Source: Deltaproteobacteria bacterium (GTDB lineage: Bacteria; Myxococcota; B64-G9). From it: a DNA stretch of 60,215 nucleotides. The position numbers were made by a program, and so were the translations under genes. Below the pieces are notes generated by a model. It was not told where the DNA came from and made no database searches. It was given only the letters and a program-made list of their open reading frames with translations. This document shows, one piece after another, positions 8,774-15,792 of the stretch. The stretch covers positions 1 to 60,215 of the forward strand of contig JAFDKH010000013.1 in assembly GCA_019307065.1 (NCBI GenBank). The letters run 5' to 3'. Position 1 is the first letter of the stretch; each line of letters opens with the position of its first letter.

Positions 8774-9495
8774 TATCTTTCTCCAGAAACCAGGAGATAC
8801 AAAGCCAGCTTTCGAAGGACGGGAACCGCGACCAGCCGGCGCTCGATGTCCGCGGCTCGAGACACCCGGCCCCACAATGGCGGAGGCACCAGCCCGGCAT
8901 AGGTATGCCTGATCCTTTTCAAGCCGGCAGTCTCCAGCATGGCGATCGTACGTGAAGGAGTCTGTCTCAGAACCCGTCGCTCGATTGACCAGGCAAGAGT
9001 CGGATGAAAAAGAATATAAGGAATCCAGGCAAGGTTCAGGGGATTGGGATCCATAAAAACCGCCCGCCCCCCGGGCAAAAGGGCTCTGCGAATTTTACGG
9101 ATAACCGCAACCGGATCATTCAAGTGATGTAGTATCCCGCGTCCGGTGACAAGCTGAAACCGTTTTGTGTATTCAATCTCCTCGGCGCCCCGACAAACAG
9201 CGTCAAACTTCTCGGTAAGCCCGAGCTTGTCTACGCGCCTTATGAGAGCATCCAGACTTGGCCCGGAGATATCCAGCCCGGTTACATAGCAACCGGCTTG
9301 AAGCAACGGTACCGATGCCCTTCCCATACCGCAGCCGATATCCAGCACGGACTCCCCCTGGCGGGGCCGGGCCAAGTCCAGAAAACTCCCGGCCATCGCA
9401 TTGTGAAACGAAGAGTCGACACCATACATGTTGACATACTCAGGCAGCCGCTTATTGAAGTGCCGTCTTTGGTCTTCGGACCACGAGTCGGTCAC
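8773..9495 (-). CDS. Class I SAM-dependent methyltransferase
   Basis: The protein has 240 residues with the SAM-binding motif V-L-D-I-G-C-G-M-G-R at about 49-58 and acidic D-I-S after the second strand, as in the UbiE/Methyltransf_11 group. Start is GTG 9495, sharing GTGA with the stop of the next methyltransferase; its own TAG overlaps the STT3-like GTG. It has no membrane segment. In context it may methylate a sugar of the lipid-linked glycan; the substrate is not visible. Confidence 0.88.
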   Translation of the reverse strand: MTDSWSEDQRRHFNKRLPEYVNMYGVDSSFHNAMAGSFLDLARPRQGESVLDIGCGMGRASVPLLQAGCYVTGLDISGPSLDALIRRVDKLGLTEKFDAVCRGAEEIEYTKRFQLVTGRGILHHLNDPVAVIRKIRRALLPGGRAVFMDPNPLNLAWIPYILFHPTLAWSIERRVLRQTPSRTIAMLETAGLKRIRHTYAGLVPPPLWGRVSRAADIERRLVAVPVLRKLALYLLVSGER

Positions 9496-10154
9496 GGGGC
9501 GTCTCCGCTTGGCTTCCTGGCGACACCCACGTGATACTCCCCGAAGGGAAAGCTGAAATCGAACAGCTTGAGAACGGGCACCAGGAAACCGGGAGTGTTG
9601 TTCTGGGATATCATCCCGGTCGTCCAGAAATGCTCTACGACCAGGCCGGCATCTTTAAGGAGCCGACACAGGTAATGCCGAAACGATCTCAATCCGCCCC
9701 GCTCGGCCGGGTTCAGCAGCGAAAAGGCAAACATAACCGGGTTTAGAGCGTTGACTTCAATGATCACAACAGCTTCTCTGGCTACCCGCGTCATCTCCGT
9801 CACTACCCGGGCCGGGTTGGGTACATGATGTAGAAGATTGGCTTCGAAAGTCACATCAAAACTCTTGTCGCAAAACGGCAGGTCGGCCGCATCAGCCCGG
9901 ACAGTTTTCACTTCTTGAGAGTTTTTCAACATCCACGGAGATACATCGGTACCCACTACCCGCCGCGCTCTTCGCGCCAAGTGGTAAGTAAACAAGCCGG
10001 GGCCGCAACCCACATCGAGAATCGATCTTTCGGCCAGGGGAAGAACACTTTCGACAAGATCCAGCTTTGGTTGAACGTAAGCACGTACAACTGGATCGGT
10101 CGGTCCCCGATAACCTGCAGATTGCCAGTATGATTCTTGCTCAGAAGCTTTCAC
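9492..10154 (-). CDS. Class I SAM-dependent methyltransferase
   Basis: The protein has 220 residues with motif I I-L-D-V-G-C-G-P-G at about 45-53, then G-T-D-V-S and D-L-P-F-C-D-K-S-F-D-V, typical of Methyltransf_11. It starts with GTG 10154, whose first base is the last base of the GT2 TAG, and ends in a four-base overlap with the next methyltransferase. It is not closely similar to its neighbour, so it is not a recent duplicate. It is likely part of the same glycan modification pathway. Confidence 0.88.
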   Translation of the reverse strand: MKASEQESYWQSAGYRGPTDPVVRAYVQPKLDLVESVLPLAERSILDVGCGPGLFTYHLARRARRVVGTDVSPWMLKNSQEVKTVRADAADLPFCDKSFDVTFEANLLHHVPNPARVVTEMTRVAREAVVIIEVNALNPVMFAFSLLNPAERGGLRSFRHYLCRLLKDAGLVVEHFWTTGMISQNNTPGFLVPVLKLFDFSFPFGEYHVGVARKPSGDAP

Positions 10155-11362
10155 TATTTTTTTCTCTGCGACGAACTATTGTCGCGATCCTCGAGTACCC
10201 GTACCAGAGAACCCCACAATACCAGAGACAGGCCCAAAAAAAACAACATCGCCCCAGTCAGAACATATGACCAGTGAATGAAAACTTTCTGACTGGTCAG
10301 ATAGGTATACAAACCTTCATAGTTCAAACCAATCGCCAAGAACATCAAGACTACACCCATGAGCCACAGATGGCGAATGACAAATGGCTGCAGCAACAGG
10401 CGGGCAAGCAGACTGTTTCGGAAAGGAGGCATGCGGTGACCGGCTGCCAGGATCACATTAGCCATTACACCAAAGAAGATAACATTGACTCCCGAAACCA
10501 CCAGCATCATTACCAAAACCAAACGATAAATGGCCCAATCTTCCACTCGCTGGACTTCAAAGTAGTAAGCCAGCGGGCCAATACCGTATCCCACCCCGAT
10601 GACGATCATCACCAGGCCGATAAACCCAAAGATTTTCAAAGGATTGTATTTATGGGCCGTACGCAAAATAGTCCACAAAAAGCGCAGCCCGTCGGTGACC
10701 GGGTTGAGCTTGGAGGCCCCGGCCCGTTCTTCATAGGCCATTGGAATCTCACGAATGTCCATACGCTCATGTAAAGCCGCGGTACTCATGGCCGGAGTAA
10801 GATCAAGCCCGTCGGGCAAGCGGCCGAGACGCTCGAGAACACTTTTTTTGAAAATGCGCATGCCCGAGGCGGTATCACTTATCGTTCTACCTGTTATCCA
10901 ACTCAACAAACGGGCGAAGAACAGGTTGCCCGCCCGTCTGACCACCGGCATTTGCGAGTCGGCGCCCGACATCCGCGATCCCAAGATAATGTCGGCATCG
11001 CTTTCCAGCATGGCCTTGACCAGGTCTACAAGAAACTCGGGAGGATAGGTACCGTCGGCATCCAGAAAGACCAGCCAATTGCCCCTGGCTTCGGCGAAGC
11101 CGGCCTTCAAGGCTCCTCCGTAACCCAGGTTCTTGGCAAGCTTTAGAACCTTGACTCCTTCGACTGCTTCGGCGACTTCGGCTGTTCGATCTGTCGAGCC
11201 GTCATCAACCACCATGATTTCAACTTCGCCAACTGAAGGAAAATCCCTGGTTACACAAGCACCTGCCTCGAAAAGGCGTCTCAGAACCTCGCCGATACCA
11301 TTTTCTTCGTTCAGAGCCGGAATTACAACAGATACGACAGTTTTTTCATTTGCCTCAGACAC
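10154..11362 (-). CDS. GT2 glycosyltransferase with C-terminal membrane helices (DPM1/GtrB-like)
   Basis: A 402-residue protein. The GT-A domain (residues 1-230) has V-I-P-A-L-N-E-E-N, V-V-D-D-G-S-T-D, an intact metal site L-D-A-D-G and the D-T-A-S-G-M-R region. It is followed by about four membrane segments (roughly 245-385). Family knowledge: such enzymes attach a sugar to undecaprenyl phosphate at the cytoplasmic face. Start is GTG 11362 at the predicted transcription start of a good sigma-70 promoter, so the message may be leaderless. It heads the minus-strand run GT2, methyltransferase, methyltransferase, STT3-like. Confidence 0.9.
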   Translation of the reverse strand: MSEANEKTVVSVVIPALNEENGIGEVLRRLFEAGACVTRDFPSVGEVEIMVVDDGSTDRTAEVAEAVEGVKVLKLAKNLGYGGALKAGFAEARGNWLVFLDADGTYPPEFLVDLVKAMLESDADIILGSRMSGADSQMPVVRRAGNLFFARLLSWITGRTISDTASGMRIFKKSVLERLGRLPDGLDLTPAMSTAALHERMDIREIPMAYEERAGASKLNPVTDGLRFLWTILRTAHKYNPLKIFGFIGLVMIVIGVGYGIGPLAYYFEVQRVEDWAIYRLVLVMMLVVSGVNVIFFGVMANVILAAGHRMPPFRNSLLARLLLQPFVIRHLWLMGVVLMFLAIGLNYEGLYTYLTSQKVFIHWSYVLTGAMLFFLGLSLVLWGSLVRVLEDRDNSSSQRKK

Positions 11363-11368
11363 TCAGGC

Positions 11369-11397
11369 AGTATACGAACCAATTGAACCAGTGGCAA
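11369..11397 (-). promoter_or_regulatory. Sigma-70-type promoter of the glycosylation operon
   Basis: On the minus strand TTGCCA (11397-11392) and TATACT (11374-11369) are separated by 17 bases. Expected initiation is near 11362, at the GTG of the GT2 gene. Confidence 0.65.
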
Positions 11398-11479
11398 GCT
11401 TGTTCATTTTCGAACTACTCGGAACCGGCCTGATAAGGTCTGTAACATTCACTACAGATGACGCGGATTGTCAGTTACG

Positions 11480-11496
11480 GTGACGTTAAATGTCAC
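11480..11496. promoter_or_regulatory. Inverted repeat GTGAC-N7-GTCAC, candidate PilR activator site
   Basis: A 5+5-base palindrome lies about 75-90 bases upstream of the sigma-54 -24 element of the first pilin gene. That is the usual distance for an enhancer-type activator site. TGTCAC recurs near the other pilin promoter (19125-19130) and at 43547 and 43670. Binding by PilR is inferred from context only. Confidence 0.4.
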
Positions 11497-11567
11497 TTGC
11501 CGGTGCCCGAACATTTGACCGATTTGGTAACTCCTTGACAGATAAAAATATTTCAATAATAGTTGCC

Positions 11568-11583
11568 AGGCACAGAACTTGCT
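11568..11583 (+). promoter_or_regulatory. Sigma-54 promoter of the pilin gene
   Basis: AGGCAC-AGAAC-TTGCT: the GG (11569-11570) and GC (11581-11582) are exactly 12 bases apart, as sigma-54 requires. Initiation is expected near 11594, giving a leader of about 175 bases. The sigma-54 activator PilR is encoded at 19.3 kb. A TTGACA at 11535 could form a weaker sigma-70 alternative. Confidence 0.75.
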
Positions 11584-11680
11584 TGTAATATCGCTGGAAT
11601 CGATGATTTGCGTTCTTTGAAAAATATGAGTCAATTTTCAATAGGTGATATTTTGTGACGAAAACATACAGATAATGACG

Positions 11681-11726
11681 AAAGGAGGTGAACCCGTTTT
11701 AGAGTAGATGCATTTGTAAAGCGGGT
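11681..11726 (+). promoter_or_regulatory. Pilin mRNA leader: extended Shine-Dalgarno plus hairpin
   Basis: AAAGGAGGTGA (11681-11691) matches the 16S rRNA 3-prime end almost fully but has no usable ORF behind it. It abuts a 9-pair stem, ACCCGTTTT (11692-11700) with AAAGCGGGT (11718-11726). The pilin's own AGGAGG is at 11760-11765. It may be a ribosome standby or stabilising element. The rest of the 407-base gap 11363-11769 holds only the promoters listed. Confidence 0.4.
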
Positions 11727-11769
11727 AAGTAAAATTTTCTAATTTAACTGCGAGAAACAAGGAGGATAC

Positions 11770-12407
11770 ATGATACTGAGAATCAGAAAAAAACTGGGAG
11801 TCAAAGGCTTTACGCTGATCGAGCTGATGATCGTCGTAGCCATCATTGGTATTCTGGCCGCTGTGGCTATTCCGGCTTTCATCGACTATATCCGTAAGTC
11901 GAAACAGTCGGAAGTCCATGAGAATCTGGACAAATGCTATAAAGGAGTGGTCGATTACTTCGATAAACCCCACGGCCGACCGAATGGCACCTCATTCTCG
12001 TCGATGCTTCCCCCCAATCAACATTCTCGTCGATGCTTCCCCCCAATCAAACTGCCCAAATTGGACCGTTATATGCTGGCGGTGGTGCTTGTGATCCAGC
12101 GACTCTTAACGGCGAATCCGATTTCATTCCACCGAGTGTGTACGACCGGGATGCCGGTAACGAGGCCGAAGTTTTCAGGTCGATCAAGTTCATCCTGACC
12201 GAAGCGACTTATGCCTGCTACAACATGAATTCTGATGCTCCGCTGGCCAATCCTGGTGATAATGAAACCTTCGTCTGCAACGGCTGGACCGACATCGACG
12301 ACGATAACGAGGCCGCCCATATGTGGAAAATGGGCACCTACGCCATAGAGACATCCTCATGGCAAGGTGGTCACATCTGGATGGATGACGCTGAAGACGA
12401 CTGGTAG
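11770..12407 (+). pseudogene. pilA: Type IV pilin (PilA-like), frameshifted by a 29-base tandem duplication
   Basis: The start has a strong AGGAGG and a short leader ending in K-G, followed by [14 protein letters not shown], the class III N-terminal helix of type IV pilins. The unit at 11993-12021 is repeated exactly at 12022-12050, shifting the frame. Translation then runs out of frame to 12198. Removing one copy restores 202 residues, the same length as the next pilin and homologous to its end ([10 protein letters not shown] and W-M-D-D-x-E-D-D-W). The repaired protein would carry three N-X-T sequons. Either a true mutation or an assembly error; as written it cannot make full-length pilin. 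Confidence 0.85.
11993..12050 (+). repeat. 29-base perfect tandem duplication inside the pilin gene
   Basis: Two identical 29-base copies (11993-12021, 12022-12050) lie head to tail. The length is not a multiple of three, and it accounts for the frame break of the first pilin gene. Confidence 0.97.
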
Positions 12408-12420
12408 AGATGGATGCTCA

Positions 12421-12470
12421 CCACGGGGAGAGGAAGAGAAACTCTGTCTTTTCTTCCGCCCCGTGGTTTT
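12421..12470 (+). terminator. Rho-independent terminator after the first pilin gene
   Basis: CCACGGGG (12421-12428) pairs with CCCCGTGG (12459-12466). The inner arm AGAGGAAGAGA pairs partly with TCTTTTCTTCC, and TTTT plus a T-rich run follows. It would limit read-through from the strong pilin promoter into the second pilin gene. Confidence 0.75.
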
Positions 12471-12491
12471 CATTTTTCTTTCAAAAAAGAT

Positions 12492-12550
12492 AAAAAATGA
12501 AAAATTTATGTAGACATAAAAAAAATGAAAAATTTATGTAGACATAAAAA
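12492..12550 (+). repeat. 28-base-period tandem duplication at the second pilin start
   Basis: The A-rich segment around ATGAAAAATTTATG occurs twice with period 28 (12492-12522 and 12520-12550). The first ATG (12497) runs into a stop after 14 codons; the second (12525) opens the pilin. Confidence 0.95.
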
Positions 12551-13133
12551 GGACGATACCGGGTTTACATTGATCGAACTAATGATCGTCGTTGCCATTA
12601 TCGGCATCCTGGCGGCAGTCGCAATACCGGCCTTCATTGATTACATACGTTCGGCCAAGGTTTCCGAAGTGTATGAAAACCTCGACCGCTGCTACAAGGG
12701 TGTGATCGACTATTTCGACAAACCTTTCGGCCGTTTGACGGGGACCGCCGCCGCAACTGTTTTCCCGCCCGATCAGACAGCCAAGCTAGGCCCGGAATAC
12801 GCCGGCGGTGCAGACTGTGATCCTCAGGCTTTAAACGGTGAATCCGGCTTCGTGCCTCCCGATGTCTGGGACCGCAACGCAGGTTTCGAAGGCGAAGTCT
12901 TCCGCGCCATTCAGTTCGTCGTGACCGAAGCGACTTATGCCTGCTACAATATGAATTCCGATTCGCCAGGTTCACCACCGGATGACGGTTCTTCCTTTCA
13001 TTGTCAGGCATGGACCGATATCGACGATGATAACGAACCGGCTCATTACTGGAAACAAGGCAGATATACTATGGACACATCGTCTTTCCAGGGCGGGTCG
13101 GTATGGATGGACGACCTGGAAGACGACTGGTAA
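12525..13133 (+). CDS. pilA: Type IV major pilin-like protein (PilA)
   Basis: The 202-residue prepilin has a 12-residue charged leader ending [20 protein letters not shown] follows, with the conserved Glu at mature position 5. The C-terminal half is acidic, with cysteines and a T-D-I-D-D-D-N-E stretch, and ends W-M-D-D-L-E-D-D-W. It is processed by PilD and assembled by the PilB/PilC machine. No good ribosome site precedes ATG 12525, and the start lies in a tandem duplication, so the upstream sequence may be altered or misassembled. No sigma-54 promoter of its own was found. It is closely paralogous to the gene at 11770. Confidence 0.9.
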   Translation: MKNLCRHKKDDTGFTLIELMIVVAIIGILAAVAIPAFIDYIRSAKVSEVYENLDRCYKGVIDYFDKPFGRLTGTAAATVFPPDQTAKLGPEYAGGADCDPQALNGESGFVPPDVWDRNAGFEGEVFRAIQFVVTEATYACYNMNSDSPGSPPDDGSSFHCQAWTDIDDDNEPAHYWKQGRYTMDTSSFQGGSVWMDDLEDDW

Positions 13134-13199
13134 AAGCCCACCTCCAATAATTCGAACCATCTTCTAAGACAGCTTGCCTGATAGCCGTTCTTTCAATAC

Positions 13200-13215
13200 A
13201 ATCACTATAGTGATT
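13200..13215. promoter_or_regulatory. Perfect 16-base palindrome before the pilG-like gene
   Basis: AATCACTATAGTGATT is a perfect palindrome ending 9 bases before ATG 13225, where a ribosome site would be expected. It is an operator or translation-control candidate. Confidence 0.5.
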
Positions 13216-13224
13216 AATCCTGAC

Positions 13225-14010
13225 ATGAAAAAATTAGTAGCTTTTTGTGGATTGGTTGTCTTCAGCCTCGGGCTGACGGCCTGGGCTCGGCTTGGTCTTC
13301 ACTCCCGCCCGCGAAACACGACCACCCAGATCAAAGAAGTCCTTATGCTGCCGCCCGGGCGCGTGATTCGCCGGATTGACCTGGGCTATCACAGCCTGGC
13401 AGCCGATTTGCTTTTCATCCGCGCCAACGTTTATTACGGACATCACTTGTTCACCGACGAACAGATGCCCTGGATGGCCAATTTTATCGATATTTTGATG
13501 GAGCTGGATCCTGATTTCAAGAAGACCTACTTCTGGGGCGCCATGGTGACCACCCACTATAAGCGCCAGGTTTCAAATGTCCCTTTAGAGCTCATTCAAA
13601 GAGCAATTAAAATCCTTAAGGCCGGGCAGCAGCGGTTTCCGAGCGACCATCGCTTTCCGATGCAAATCGCCTATAACTATTATTACGAGTTGGGCGATTC
13701 GGACTCAGCTATTCCGTATTTCGTCCTGGCCGGCCGCCTGCCCGACTCGCCCGACTGGCTCAGGGAAAAACTAGTCGACTTGTATTCAAAAAAAGGCCAA
13801 GTCGAGCTTGCCCGCCAAACGCTCGAGCATTTGATCATGGAAGAAGAAAATCCACTGCTGTCCGAGTCATTGCAAACTCGGCTGGCCAACCTGCTTCAGG
13901 GAGATGAACAACCCGAAGTCATCGTCTGGCGAGACAAAGCAATCAATCAGTGGAAGCTTGCGTATGAGTACATTCCATTTGATCTGTATTTATTGATCAG
14001 GGAAGATTGA
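13225..14010 (+). CDS. pilG: PilG-like protein, membrane-anchored with TPR-like helices
   Basis: A 261-residue protein with an N-terminal hydrophobic segment (residues 3-20; signal anchor). Helical TPR-like repeats follow, for example around residues 110-220, where A-I-P-Y-F-V-L-A and Q-T-L-E-H-L occur. The assignment rests on position. In Myxococcus xanthus pilA is followed by pilG, pilH and pilI, the last two being an ABC transporter needed for pilus assembly; here two pilins precede this gene and an ABC ATPase and permease follow. I chose ATG 13225 because the hydrophobic segment then lies at the N-terminus; the ribosome site is weak and overlaps the palindrome. Confidence 0.65.
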   Translation: MKKLVAFCGLVVFSLGLTAWARLGLHSRPRNTTTQIKEVLMLPPGRVIRRIDLGYHSLAADLLFIRANVYYGHHLFTDEQMPWMANFIDILMELDPDFKKTYFWGAMVTTHYKRQVSNVPLELIQRAIKILKAGQQRFPSDHRFPMQIAYNYYYELGDSDSAIPYFVLAGRLPDSPDWLREKLVDLYSKKGQVELARQTLEHLIMEEENPLLSESLQTRLANLLQGDEQPEVIVWRDKAINQWKLAYEYIPFDLYLLIRED

Positions 14011-14043
14011 ACTTGGCCCTAACCAAAGGTATAACTAAGACTA

Positions 14044-15003
14044 ATGTCAACCGATCCTAACAACTTGGCCATTAAAATTGAGTCTTTGACCAAGACTTTT
14101 CGGACAGGTCTGCGGCGCAAGCTTACCCGTGCCTTATGCGGGCTGGATTTGGAAGTTGCCCGTGGAGAGGTTTTCGGTTTCCTAGGGCCCAACGGAGCCG
14201 GAAAAACCACGGCTATAAAGATTCTAGTCGGCCTGCTGAAACAGAATTCGGGCCAAGCATATCTCCTTGGCCGCTCAATCCACGATCCCCAGGCCCGCCA
14301 AAAGGTTGCCTACCTGCCAGAAATGCCCGATTTCTACGATTACCTGAATCCGATCGAGTTTCTCAAACACTGCGGCCGACTATCCGGGCTCAGCAATCAG
14401 CAACTCATAAAAAAAACTCCGGAGCTATTAGAGAAAGTCGGCTTGAATCCCGCTGAAAAACGGCCGCTGAGAAAGTTTTCGAAAGGCATGCTCCAACGGG
14501 TCGGGATCGCCCAGACTATGTTGGCCGATCCCGAGTTATATATTCTTGATGAACCGATGGGCGGCCTTGATCCTTTGGGTAGACGTTGGGTAAAAAAACT
14601 GATCCTCGATCTTGGCCAGGCCGGCAAGACCATTTTCTTCTCATCCCATATTCTGGCTGAAGCAGAAGCCGTCTGCGATCGGGTGGCTTTCCTGCAACAC
14701 GGTCGCTTAATTGCCCAGGGCAGCCTGAGCGAAATCCTGCAGACCCATACCGGAAACTGGGAAATCCTGGTAGCCGGACAGCAAGTCAAAAAAGACGAAA
14801 AGATCATGGCATTCACCTCGTCGTTCAGGCATGCCGCCCAAGACACTATCTTGATCCCGGCCGCTGAAATCGAGATGAAGCAGTTGCTCGAGGCGCTCCT
14901 CGCTAAAGACTACCAAGTCCAGTCGGTCAATCAGCACCACGCCTCACTCGAAGAAGTCTTTATCCAGACAATTGATTCAAAACAAGCCTCTAAGGAGAAC
15001 TGA
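14044..15003 (+). CDS. pilH: ABC transporter ATPase (PilH-like)
   Basis: A 319-residue ABC ATPase with Walker A G-P-N-G-A-G-K-T-T at 48-56, signature F-S-K-G-M-L-Q-R, Walker B L-Y-I-L-D-E-P-M-G-G-L-D and the H-loop S-S-H-I-L. The C-terminal extension of about 100 residues is typical of ATPases paired with ABC-2 permeases. Its stop is immediately followed by the permease ATG. The neighbours match pilG-pilH-pilI of Myxococcus, where the transporter is needed for type IV pili; the transported substrate is not known. Confidence 0.88.
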   Translation: MSTDPNNLAIKIESLTKTFRTGLRRKLTRALCGLDLEVARGEVFGFLGPNGAGKTTAIKILVGLLKQNSGQAYLLGRSIHDPQARQKVAYLPEMPDFYDYLNPIEFLKHCGRLSGLSNQQLIKKTPELLEKVGLNPAEKRPLRKFSKGMLQRVGIAQTMLADPELYILDEPMGGLDPLGRRWVKKLILDLGQAGKTIFFSSHILAEAEAVCDRVAFLQHGRLIAQGSLSEILQTHTGNWEILVAGQQVKKDEKIMAFTSSFRHAAQDTILIPAAEIEMKQLLEALLAKDYQVQSVNQHHASLEEVFIQTIDSKQASKEN

Positions 15004-15771
15004 ATGCGGGCAGTTTTTTCAGTGGCTTCAACAACATTTCGCGAGTCCATCCGCAACCGAACGATTCTGGGTATTGTTTTGCTGGCGATTGGCTTCATTG
15101 CCTCGGCTTTGCTGTTGGCCAAGGTTGCTCTGGACCAAAGAACCAGAGTCATCATGGATTGGGGCCTGTTTTGCGTCTCGACTTTTGGCGTTATGCTGGC
15201 CATCCTGATGGGAGTCAGCCTGGTCAGAAAAGAAGTTCGCAGAAAAACACTCTATGTTGTTCTGACCAGGCCGATCCAGCGCTGGCATTATGTAGTCGGC
15301 AAATATCTGGGGCTGAGTCTGACTTTGCTGGTCGAAGTCGGCTTGCTGTCTCTGGCTTTGATTATCATGCTGTTGATCGAGGGGATTTCACCGAATGTCT
15401 TACTGTTCAAGGCCCTGTATCTTTCGCTGATCGAGATTCTTATGGTGGCTGCCCTGGCGATCTTTTTCGCAGCTTTTTCTTCGCCATACCTGAGCGGTTT
15501 TTTCACCTTTGGTCTTTTCGTCGTTGGCCGGTCTTTGCCGATCCTGCTCAAGATGGTTGACAAGATCACAGCTCCGGCTCCGCATGTGATAACTAAAGGC
15601 CTGTTCTTCGCCTTGCCGAATCTGGCTGATTACAACCTGGCTAGCCGAGCGGTATACGGCCTTGATATCAGCTGGAACGAGGTTGGGCTCTTAACTGCTT
15701 ACGGTGCCGGATATCTTGTTCTGACTCTGATCCTGGCGGCCTGGATCTTTTCCAAACGTGATCTGACTTAG
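15004..15771 (+). CDS. pilI: ABC-2 type permease (PilI-like)
   Basis: A 255-residue integral membrane protein with about six hydrophobic segments (residues 18-40, 50-70, 100-125, 138-175 and 225-250). The cytoplasmic stretch V-R-K-E-V-R-R-K-T-L-Y-V-V-L-T-R-P is typical of ABC-2 permeases of the NatB/NosY type. The gene follows the ATPase with no gap. The PilI assignment is positional. It forms the membrane channel of the transporter. Confidence 0.82.
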   Translation: MRAVFSVASTTFRESIRNRTILGIVLLAIGFIASALLLAKVALDQRTRVIMDWGLFCVSTFGVMLAILMGVSLVRKEVRRKTLYVVLTRPIQRWHYVVGKYLGLSLTLLVEVGLLSLALIIMLLIEGISPNVLLFKALYLSLIEILMVAALAIFFAAFSSPYLSGFFTFGLFVVGRSLPILLKMVDKITAPAPHVITKGLFFALPNLADYNLASRAVYGLDISWNEVGLLTAYGAGYLVLTLILAAWIFSKRDLT

Positions 15772-15792
15772 ACCACTGTCGATGGTCTGCCA

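Noticed and set aside
11638..11973. 111-codon minus-strand frame across the pilin leader
   Set aside because: Antisense to the pilin N-terminus and its leader; no ribosome site.
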